DNA of 64,000 bases from the NCBI RefSeq assembly GCF_012222305.1, contig NZ_CP035730.1, positions 124,001 to 188,000 on the forward strand, given 5' to 3'. Each line of letters starts with the position of its first letter. The stretch's first letter is position 1. Positions 57,831 through 64,000 of this stretch are shown piece after piece. The DNA is from Sulfolobus sp. S-194 (GTDB taxonomy: Archaea > Thermoproteota > Thermoprotei_A > Sulfolobales > Sulfolobaceae). The translations under genes were made by a program, and so were the position numbers. The notes beneath the pieces were generated by a model. The model had not been told where the DNA came from. It saw only the letters and a list, made by a program, of their open reading frames with translations, and made no database searches.

Positions 57831-58781
57831 ATAGATGTATCAAAAGACCATTTAATTACAAGTAGGGGGAGGGTGAGAAGATACGAGAACAACAAGAAGG
57901 GTTATGAGGAAATCCTCAAGATGAAACCTTGTACAATAGTCCTAGAGCCTACCGGAGTATACGCAATAAGGCCTTCACAATACTTCAAGGAGAAAGGGGT
58001 AAGAGTACTACAAGTCAGCCCAAACGTGTTATCAAGAGAAAAGGAGTTTAGGGGAAAGAAAACAGATTTTTACGATGCAGAAAAATTAGAAAACATGGTT
58101 AACAAGGCTAAGGAGTACGATTACAACCCCTTAAAGGAATTAGTAACACTCTACCTCTTCCTAAAGGACATAGAGACGAAATACAAGAATAGGCTAAAGA
58201 GGGCACTATTCCTAGTAAGTGATAACGATAAGGTAAGCAAGGACAGGTTGGAAAAACTTGCGAAAGGAGATTTCACACAGGAAGAACTATACCAACTTGA
58301 ATACACCCCCTTAGTACTTGAGGAAATCAAAATCCTGGCTAAAAACCTCCTAGAAACGCAAGAGAGGTTGAAGGAGGTTAGGAGGATGATTGAGGGGCAA
58401 GTCCCTCAAGACCACGTCCTATTAACGATACCAGGTGTTGGGAGGCTTGCAGCTGGGGTTATTATTGGTGTTGTTGGTGATGTTAAGCGTTTTCCCAAGC
58501 CAGAGTCTTTTGTTGCTTATTGTGGTCTTGATCCGGTTGTGGAGAGGAGTGGAAGGGCTGTGGTAAGTAGGGGGATTTCTAAGAGGGGTAGTAAGTATTT
58601 GCGTAATTTGTTCTACTTTTTGGCTGAGATGAATTATTCTAGGAACCCAACCTTGTTGAAGTTTTATGAGTCTCATAAGGATAGGCTTAGGGGTAAGAAG
58701 TTATACACTGCCTTGGCGAGAAAGTTGGCTAAGGTTGTGTGGAGCGTTTGGTATAATAATAAGCCTTATGAGCCCAAGTGA
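57708..58781 (+). CDS. IS110-family DEDD transposase
   Basis: About 357 residues from ATG 57708; an in-frame ATG at 57633 would run through the palindrome. RuvC-like catalytic residues: Asp43 (GIDVSKDH), Glu80 (VLEPTGVYA), Asp120 and Asp123 (KKTDFYDAEKL). The C-terminal Tnp20 domain has LLTIPGVGRLAAG, CGLDP and RAVVSRGISKRGSKYLRN with the conserved Ser. All key residues are present, so it may be active. It works with the element's own RNA in recombination. Confidence 0.85.
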   Translation: MVERETEAKSSGSGVTNPYHRTEHCDKIHAYRCDKEVGVIGIDVSKDHLITSRGRVRRYENNKKGYEEILKMKPCTIVLEPTGVYAIRPSQYFKEKGVRVLQVSPNVLSREKEFRGKKTDFYDAEKLENMVNKAKEYDYNPLKELVTLYLFLKDIETKYKNRLKRALFLVSDNDKVSKDRLEKLAKGDFTQEELYQLEYTPLVLEEIKILAKNLLETQERLKEVRRMIEGQVPQDHVLLTIPGVGRLAAGVIIGVVGDVKRFPKPESFVAYCGLDPVVERSGRAVVSRGISKRGSKYLRNLFYFLAEMNYSRNPTLLKFYESHKDRLRGKKLYTALARKLAKVVWSVWYNNKPYEPK

Positions 58782-58823
58782 TTAAAGAGGCCTCCCCTTG
58801 ATCGCCACGTGGGTTGAAAGGAC

Positions 58824-60095
58824 TCACGTGGCAATCTTAGTTGACACTATGCTTGAAGTTTGACCGAAAGATTTATTACTGAACGCCACTACCCTCCCAT
58901 CCACCTTCTTTACAAGGTTAAGGGGAGCAATTGAATCCCTTTCTAACAGTATTTCACCGCTTTCCAAGTACCTAGCATTCACCTTGAACACTTTAATCCC
59001 CCTACCCTCGTGAGCAGTGCCCGTCATAAGGTAGGGGTTTAAAACCTTGACAACCTTCTCCTCTACCTGCCTCCTCTTCTTTAACTTCTCTCCAGTGAAC
59101 GGGTTAATAGATGAAGTGTAAGCCTCGGATATTTCCTCAACATCAATAGGCTGAGCCCTAAGCAACTCAACAAACTTAACTACACTCCACTGGTGAACCC
59201 TATGCCTAAGCTTAGAGCTTTTGTTACTCTCCATCCTCTCCTTAGCTTTTGAAGAAAACTTACCGACCACAATCTTGGCATTTAAATCCCTAGCCAAATC
59301 AACAATCCTCTTAACAGTCTTCCTCAACACGTCAAGTTTCCTCTCCCTTTCCCTTAATCTCCTCAGCTTTTTCTTAATTAACTCATCCTTAGTTGAATGT
59401 CCCTTGGTGATCTCCTCCCTCCTCAAGGAGTAATTAACGACAATCCTCCCTAAACCAGTCTCATAACGCCTCAACTCCCTTAGTCTGAAATCCTCAAAAA
59501 CTGCTAAGGTGACGTTGTTCTCATTAACGTCAATAGAAACGTAATTACCTTCTTTTGTTTCAATTTCCACATCTTTTTCGAAAGTTAACCAGACTAGGAT
59601 TTTCCTACCTACTAACCTTAGCTTAAGTTCTTGAGAAACCCTCCAACCTTCATACAAATAGTGGATAAATTGTTTAGTGAACTTGAGGGGGATCTCAACC
59701 CAACCCTTGTGGGTTAAAACGCTAACAGACACTCTGTTAAACCTCCAATTAACCATGTTTGGAATTATGATTACAACTCTCTTATACTCTGGCTTATCCT
59801 TCCTTGTCAGCCCTTTCTTCCTCCTCTCTCTGAAGCTCTTGATTATCCTGCCAGCTACGATGTAGGATCCTTCAATTACCCTTGAGGGTAGGAAAGGGTA
59901 CTTCTCCTTATAATGATTGTAAAACCTCTCGTGCAACTTCTTCCTAGTAGTTGGTAAACCCTCTGATAGGATTGCCTCAATCATCTCATTGACGATCATT
60001 TTCTGATATTCCTCAATCTCTCTAAGAACGTGGTACTTCCACCTATTCAGAGGGTCGCTTTCTAACCTAACTGTCCTTTTCAACGTCTTCAACAC
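58824..60095 (-). CDS. tnpB: TnpB of an IS607-type element, atypical active site
   Basis: 423 residues. RuvC-I Asp189 (YVSIDVNENNVTLAVF) and RuvC-III Asp387 (LERDSIAPLNL) are visible. The RuvC-II segment reads AKIVVGKFSSKAKERM, with Gly278-Lys279 where TnpB proteins usually have Glu-Asp. The zinc-ribbon CxxC pairs are missing (AYTSSINPFTGEKL). This points to a divergent archaeal TnpB branch, or to loss of the RNA-guided nuclease function. It overlaps tnpA by 29 bp. The long N-terminal helical part (about 1-110) is normal. Confidence 0.8.
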   Translation of the reverse strand: MLKTLKRTVRLESDPLNRWKYHVLREIEEYQKMIVNEMIEAILSEGLPTTRKKLHERFYNHYKEKYPFLPSRVIEGSYIVAGRIIKSFRERRKKGLTRKDKPEYKRVVIIIPNMVNWRFNRVSVSVLTHKGWVEIPLKFTKQFIHYLYEGWRVSQELKLRLVGRKILVWLTFEKDVEIETKEGNYVSIDVNENNVTLAVFEDFRLRELRRYETGLGRIVVNYSLRREEITKGHSTKDELIKKKLRRLRERERKLDVLRKTVKRIVDLARDLNAKIVVGKFSSKAKERMESNKSSKLRHRVHQWSVVKFVELLRAQPIDVEEISEAYTSSINPFTGEKLKKRRQVEEKVVKVLNPYLMTGTAHEGRGIKVFKVNARYLESGEILLERDSIAPLNLVKKVDGRVVAFSNKSFGQTSSIVSTKIAT

Positions 60096-60672
60096 ACTTA
60101 ACCACCTTCTCGTACTTATGGCCGTAAATTCTTGAGGCTAACGATTTAACGATTTCTACAAAGTCCTCTGCTAACTCTTGCATGTAGTCCTTTGGCTCAT
60201 CTTGAAATGCTATGATGATGTTTACTCCGTAAGCCTTGAATAACTCTACGAGGTATTCGAAACCGAAACGTGTTAGCCTGTCCTTGTATGCTACTACTAC
60301 CACATCGATTTGTCTTCTCTTGGCTAACTCTATGAGTTTCTTTAACCCTCTTCTATCTTCTTTCAACCCAGAACCTATGTCCTTAATTTCTATCACACTC
60401 ACTTCCCCGAAAGTTTTCTTAACCCATTCCTTCAACGTGTTTAATTGCCTCTCTAAGTCATTTTGTGTGTTTGATGAGACTCTAGAGTAAATCGCTACTT
60501 GCTTAACCCTTCCTTTTCCACTTATTAACCTTTCTACCTCACTGTAAGGTATCCTCCACCTACCGTTAACCTCAATAGCCTTTATTTTCCCTTCCCTAAT
60601 CCACTTAATAACACCGCTCCTACTCATTCCAAAGATCTCGGCAACTTCACTAGGTGTTAAATACCTTTCCAC
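60067..60672 (-). CDS. tnpA: TnpA serine recombinase of the IS607-type element
   Basis: 201 residues. N-terminal MerR-like helix-turn-helix (SEVAEIFGMSRSGVIKWIRE, about 7-26) and a serine-recombinase catalytic domain with Arg64 and nucleophile Ser66 (IYSRVSSNTQ), DRLTRFG and the GSGLKEDRRGLKKL segment. This domain order (DNA-binding first) is diagnostic for IS607 TnpA. Complete, so it may be functional. Confidence 0.92.
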   Translation of the reverse strand: MERYLTPSEVAEIFGMSRSGVIKWIREGKIKAIEVNGRWRIPYSEVERLISGKGRVKQVAIYSRVSSNTQNDLERQLNTLKEWVKKTFGEVSVIEIKDIGSGLKEDRRGLKKLIELAKRRQIDVVVVAYKDRLTRFGFEYLVELFKAYGVNIIIAFQDEPKDYMQELAEDFVEIVKSLASRIYGHKYEKVVKCVEDVEKDS

Positions 60673-60700
60673 AGTAATTAGAAGTATTTAAAAATATTTA

Positions 60701-60981
60701 AAAGTTACGCAGAAATGTTACAGTCTCTAGAGATCGAACATGGCAGTATGTGGCTACTCTTAGATCAAACTAAAGAGCATTTAGATAATGGTAACATTGA
60801 AGAAGCTAAAGAAAAGATGAACGAATTTATGAGAATACTTCTTGAGCATGATGGTGCAGAGGAAGGCAGTGTCTATCAACAACTAGATACCATGCCAGAT
60901 GAGGATCAGGCAAATCTTATACTTGAAGAGGTAAAGTTAGCTAACCCGCCGAAAGAATGGAAATGCAAAGCAATAAGATGA
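60701..60981 (+). pseudogene. hemerythrin-like gene, 3' part
   Basis: Frame open to TGA 60981. Its residues MLQSLEIEHGSMWLLLDQTK and LLEHDGAEEGSVYQQLD supply the missing iron ligands (His in EHGSM, His and Asp/Glu in EHDGAEE) of the gene begun at 57353. Joined, the product would be about 145-150 residues, normal for a hemerythrin. An ATG at 60715 could express a fragment, but it would lack half of the di-iron site. Confidence 0.75.
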
Positions 60982-61075
60982 AACATCTAGCAATTACCTA
61001 TTATATTATAATCGGTAAGTTACAAATTTCTCTCCAGTTATAGGAAAATATTTACATTTCATAATTCCTAAGCAA

Positions 61076-61145
61076 ATGAGAGGGGCACTACATGCCCATG
61101 CCTCCAACAAACCTGGGTTGCAACTGTAGGAGCTCTCATCATTTT
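61076..61145 (+). ncRNA. possible structured RNA
   Basis: A GC-rich island closed by ATGAGAG (61076-61082) and CTCTCAT (61133-61139). Inside are a hairpin GGGCA-CTACA-TGCCC (61083-61097) and CCTCC/GGAG pairing around a GGGTTGCAACT segment. A T-run follows (CATTTTTAAC), consistent with an archaeal terminator. It does not fit a tRNA. Alternatively the end of a non-autonomous element. Confidence 0.35.
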
Positions 61146-61177
61146 TAACATGGAAGTTCTTTCACACAATTAAAGAA

Positions 61178-61819
61178 TTATAAAGCAAAACTGAAGACTT
61201 CCTCTCCCCTTTGATATACTGTTACATCCTTATCTATTACCGCATAGCATCTGAATCTAGATGAACTATCTACTCTAAGATATTTACCCCATTCGAATTC
61301 GTAATAGGAGTAGCAACCGCCAGTCATGTGACCGTTAAAGTGGAGCTTAGGTTTAACTTCTTCTAAGGCTTGTAACATTAATTCCGCAGCCTCATTGTAT
61401 CTCATTTTAGGATATATTTCGGGAAGGTAAGGAGGTTGATGACTTATTAATATGTCGATATCCCTCAATTTACTTATTATTCTGAGAAATTTTTCTGGCT
61501 TAATCCCATAATCCTTATTCTCTCCTATCAGACCGTTAATCCCAGTAATTCTCATATTTCCAACTCTTATAATTTGACCATCTCTTATTGAAAAACTCTT
61601 TATTATTGAAAAATTTTCATGATTACCGTAAACCGTTATTAGCCTAGTTCTTGAAAGAATATTGGAAAAATCATCTCTTGACATTCCTTCTCCCCAATCG
61701 CCAGCACTTATTAAGTAATCTGGTTCTAATTCGTCTAAGATGCTTAAGAGCCATTTAACCGACTCCATTTCCTCTAAACTATCAAGGCTCTTATGCAGAT
61801 CACTTATTAGTAATATCAT
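61178..61819 (-). CDS. calcineurin-like metallophosphoesterase
   Basis: 213 residues. Motifs in order: Asp7-x-His9 (LISDLHKS), Asp41 in SAGDWGEG, Gly-Asn66-His67-Glu (VYGNHENF), a later ISHQPPY and HFNGHMTGG. All five metallophosphoesterase motifs are present, with Trp-Gly after the second Asp. It would hydrolyse a phosphodiester or phosphomonoester; the substrate is unknown. It stands alone and the start ATG 61819 has a typical promoter upstream. Confidence 0.85.
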   Translation of the reverse strand: MILLISDLHKSLDSLEEMESVKWLLSILDELEPDYLISAGDWGEGMSRDDFSNILSRTRLITVYGNHENFSIIKSFSIRDGQIIRVGNMRITGINGLIGENKDYGIKPEKFLRIISKLRDIDILISHQPPYLPEIYPKMRYNEAAELMLQALEEVKPKLHFNGHMTGGCYSYYEFEWGKYLRVDSSSRFRCYAVIDKDVTVYQRGEEVFSFAL

Positions 61820-61904
61820 CTAACATAAATACGTAAGTTAAAAATATTAATTTAAATTCTTTAACCATTGACAGTGCTTGTTTTTCCTTCCAAGGATTTT
61901 ACGT

Positions 61905-62000
61905 AAACTGCTATACGGTGTACTTAATCTTGGCATATACTCTTTGTAGAGATTCTCATAAATTAATAAATCCTAATAACGACACTTTCGGTATGCTCTT
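61905..62000 (+). repeat. weak match to MITE family A
   Basis: GTAGAGATTCTCATAAATTA followed by AATAACGACACTTTCGG resembles the right half of family A copies 3 and 4. The left end is not recognisable. The rest of the 61820-62189 intergenic region shows only the promoter of the next gene. Confidence 0.3.
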
Positions 62001-62189
62001 ATTGTGTACAGTTAATTTAAATACATTTGAGATGAGAAAAAAGGTTGTAGTATAAACTCAATTGTTACGCGATCAATTATTACTCTACTAGAGAATACAA
62101 TTCGTAAAGGTAATGCTGAGTATTATTTTTGAAGCGTAAAAGCATTAGTTGAAAAATTTATATTTACCATTTTTTAATATAGGAAATTC

Positions 62190-63458
62190 ATGGAGAAGTT
62201 TATTAAGGATCCAATACACGGGAATATAAAAATAGATGATGCTCTTATCGATAATATATATTTTCAAAGATTAAGGCATATTATACAGAACGGTATGGCT
62301 TATATGGTATTTCCGTCTATGAGACACTCAAGGTTCGAACACTCTCTCGGAACTTATTATATAGCGTCAAAAATGATAGAAAATGTTCAAGCTTCCGAAA
62401 AAGAGGTAATTGATAAAAAAGAGCTTATTAAAGAACTCGCCCTTTACCACGATATAGGTCATTTTCCTTTCTCTCATACTTTTGAATTCGCTATGGAAAT
62501 TCTAGAATACCTTGATAAAAGCATTTACAATAGTATCATCAGGCTAACTGGCTTTAGAGACATGGAATATAAACTTCATGAGATGATGGGAATTAATATA
62601 CTTAGGTCGATAGGAAAGACAGAACTGGCAGATCTAATGACTAATGTATACTCACCTAAACGCATAAAAGACATAGATGATCCTTTAGTAAAGATAGCTA
62701 AATTAATAGTAAACTCCGAACTGGACGCTGATAGGCTGGACTATTTGCAAAGAGATTCGTATTATTCTGGAGCTAAGTTTGGAATAATAGACCCAGAAAG
62801 GTTGTTAATCACAATGAAAATAACCACCGATGGTTATGTATTTCCACCTAAGGCAATAGATGATTTAGAGCACTTCTTTTTAGCTAGGTTTCACATGTAC
62901 AGTTCTGTTTATAATCATGCCGTCATAGAGATATATAATAGAATAATGGCGTATTTCATTGCTTTCGCGATAAACTGTTCGTTTCTCGATATCCCTAGTG
63001 GCTTAGACGAATTCGTGGAATTTACAGATGAAAAAATATATTTAGCCCTCTTAAAAGTTAAAAATGATATCAGGTTTTCACATTTTTACGAATCCCTAGT
63101 TAAAAGGAAAAAGTATATAAGAGCGGTAGTCGAAGGTGATCAAGCTAAAAATTTATTTAAGATACTATCATCAAATGAAAAAAGTAAGAAGAACCTCTAT
63201 GATACTGTTCTTAATTACTACGGTAAGATTGTAATAGGTAAATCAGAATTAACTACAGAGATAGACAATATATTCATTGAGAGAAAAATGCTTAAAGAGA
63301 GCTATAATAATCCGTTATCTGAAGAAGGCGGGTTAACAAAAATTCCTGAAAGATACAGAATTTATGTTGGAGCCTATGATGAGGATAGTAAAAATGATAT
63401 TTTAAAATATTTTAATGACACCTTTGGTATACGATTAGCTTTCAAGGCTAATTCCTAG
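62190..63458 (+). CDS. SAMHD1/dGTPase-like HD phosphohydrolase
   Basis: 422 residues. HD metal site: His51 (RFEHSLGTYYI), His87-Asp88 (ALYHDIGHFPFSHTFE) and Asp181 (SELDADRLDYLQRDSYYSG), the same order and spacing as in SAMHD1 and the archaeal COG1078 family. The N-terminus KDPIHGNIKID is typical of the group. The likely activity is dNTP triphosphohydrolase or another nucleotide phosphohydrolase. It is not part of the CRISPR operons, and no regulatory nucleotide site can be read from sequence. It overlaps the convergent downstream gene by 24 bp. Confidence 0.87.
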   Translation: MEKFIKDPIHGNIKIDDALIDNIYFQRLRHIIQNGMAYMVFPSMRHSRFEHSLGTYYIASKMIENVQASEKEVIDKKELIKELALYHDIGHFPFSHTFEFAMEILEYLDKSIYNSIIRLTGFRDMEYKLHEMMGINILRSIGKTELADLMTNVYSPKRIKDIDDPLVKIAKLIVNSELDADRLDYLQRDSYYSGAKFGIIDPERLLITMKITTDGYVFPPKAIDDLEHFFLARFHMYSSVYNHAVIEIYNRIMAYFIAFAINCSFLDIPSGLDEFVEFTDEKIYLALLKVKNDIRFSHFYESLVKRKKYIRAVVEGDQAKNLFKILSSNEKSKKNLYDTVLNYYGKIVIGKSELTTEIDNIFIERKMLKESYNNPLSEEGGLTKIPERYRIYVGAYDEDSKNDILKYFNDTFGIRLAFKANS

Positions 63459-63779
63459 ATCATCAAGTAACTTTTTCTCTTCATTAGAGAACTCAACTTT
63501 CTTATTAGCATAGTAATTCCAAAGCTTCAAACTTAAAGTCTTTATAGTCTCATGACTGTATGAGGAGAATTTTTTAACATAGATATCGCATTCACTCTTT
63601 ACATCTTCTAATTTTCCACTATAAATAACTCCGTCAGTGTCTGGAGCGAAATAATAAAGAACATTGCCTTTTGCAATAGCTATTAAAAATGCCATTGATG
63701 ATACTAATTTATAATCAGAATAATGTTGTTTTAAGCAATTTATATAGCCAGATATTTCCCATTTATCTAATGACAACAT
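63435..63779 (-). CDS. hypothetical protein
   Basis: 114 residues from ATG 63779, soluble, mostly helical, with one central strand pair (GNVLYYFAPDTDGVIYSGK). Convergent with the HD phosphohydrolase and overlapping it by 24 bp at the 3' end. TATA-like AATAAAAATAG is about 25 bp upstream. Family not recognised. Confidence 0.55.
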   Translation of the reverse strand: MLSLDKWEISGYINCLKQHYSDYKLVSSMAFLIAIAKGNVLYYFAPDTDGVIYSGKLEDVKSECDIYVKKFSSYSHETIKTLSLKLWNYYANKKVEFSNEEKKLLDDLGISLES

Positions 63780-64000
63780 ATGTAAATAGCTTGTATAGTC
63801 TATTTTTATTCACTAACCCTTATAACCAACTATAGAGAGAGTAACCCGAAAGTAAAAAGCTGACTAACTATTACCTAGTACTAAAAGTCAAAAGTTTTTA
63901 AAAAAAGAATTACTCGAAAGAAAATGAGCTACAGAAAAAGAAAAAGAATCTTACCTATTTTAGATTATGACTATAAGTTCTAAGGGCTGTTCTCTTCTTT

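Larger units (their letters stand above)
57541..58800 (+). mobile_element. IS110-family element (ends approximate)
   Basis: Contains a DEDD transposase preceded by about 170-290 bp of structured non-coding DNA. Terminal inverted repeats are not evident, as expected for IS110. The left limit is taken where the hemerythrin frame loses sense, the right limit where the neighbouring IS607 end begins. Confidence 0.65.
58801..60700 (-). mobile_element. IS607-family element with tnpA and tnpB (ends approximate)
   Basis: Two overlapping minus-strand genes, a serine recombinase and TnpB. At the 3' side a hairpin GCCACGTG / CACGTGGC (58804-58811, 58825-58832) spans the tnpB stop. At the 5' side the hemerythrin frame resumes near 60712. 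IS607 elements lack inverted repeats, so exact ends cannot be fixed here. Confidence 0.7.

Noticed and set aside
62190-63458. HD phosphohydrolase as a CRISPR or defence nuclease
   Set aside because: Motifs fit the SAMHD1/COG1078 housekeeping-type family and there is no operon link to cas genes; a defence role is possible but unsupported.

Overview
The window reads as chromosomal DNA of a thermoacidophilic crenarchaeon of the order Sulfolobales (Sulfolobus, Acidianus or Sulfurisphaera-like). It is AT-rich, with archaeal TATA boxes and many leaderless or GGTGAT-type starts. Marker genes and features support this: zinc ferredoxin, csa-type CRISPR genes, ISH3, IS110 and IS607 elements, and CRISPR repeats whose crRNA-sense 3' end is ATTGAAAG. 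The genus is not decidable from the sequence alone.

Layout. Positions 1-13100 are accessory: zinc-ribbon and membrane or surface proteins, then a decaying fusellovirus-like or plasmid-like remnant (about 2.5-6.1 kb). The remnant holds a broken C2H2 zinc-finger gene, a frameshifted secreted protein and two paralogous two-helix membrane proteins. Next come a PH-domain-like membrane protein, a zinc-ribbon membrane protein and a 700-residue YVTN-type beta-propeller surface protein.

Positions 13412-38018 are a large CRISPR-Cas island. Array 1 (46 repeats) and array 2 (69 repeats) point away from each other and flank the adaptation module csa3 / csa1-cas1-cas2-cas4. One ISH3-type IS lies between cas4 and array 2. 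The type I-A interference operon follows (csa5-cas7-cas5-cas3'-cas3''-csa4-cas6), then array 3 (74 repeats plus one decayed repeat). The three arrays share one 24-nt repeat and practically identical 222-bp leaders. They share a single cas6 in this window and carry more than 185 spacers in total. A 2.2 kb gap contains a small ribbon-helix-helix protein with a palindromic operator and a MITE. It leads into a nine-gene type III-D (Csm-like) effector operon (40196-47963), including a Cas10 with intact HD and GGDD motifs and an unassigned 57-residue protein.

Positions 48000-64000: two inverted paralogous surface proteins, a four-repeat CRISPR array of a different repeat family, an orphan repeat of that family, an MFS transporter, an AlaX editing protein, zinc ferredoxin, and a hemerythrin gene split by an IS110-family element next to an IS607-family element. 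The window ends with a metallophosphoesterase, a SAMHD1-like HD phosphohydrolase and a hypothetical gene. Two families of small dispersed repeats (here called A and B) are scattered through the non-CRISPR parts.

How the parts likely work together: Cas1, Cas2, Cas4 and Csa1 add spacers at the leader ends. Cas6 cuts transcripts from all same-repeat arrays. The crRNAs load both the I-A cascade with Cas3 (DNA targeting) and, probably, the III-D complex (RNA-activated, with potential cyclic oligoadenylate synthesis). Csa3 is the likely regulator. No cyclic-nucleotide-activated nuclease is visible in the window. These functional links come from family knowledge; gene order, motifs and repeats are read directly from the sequence.
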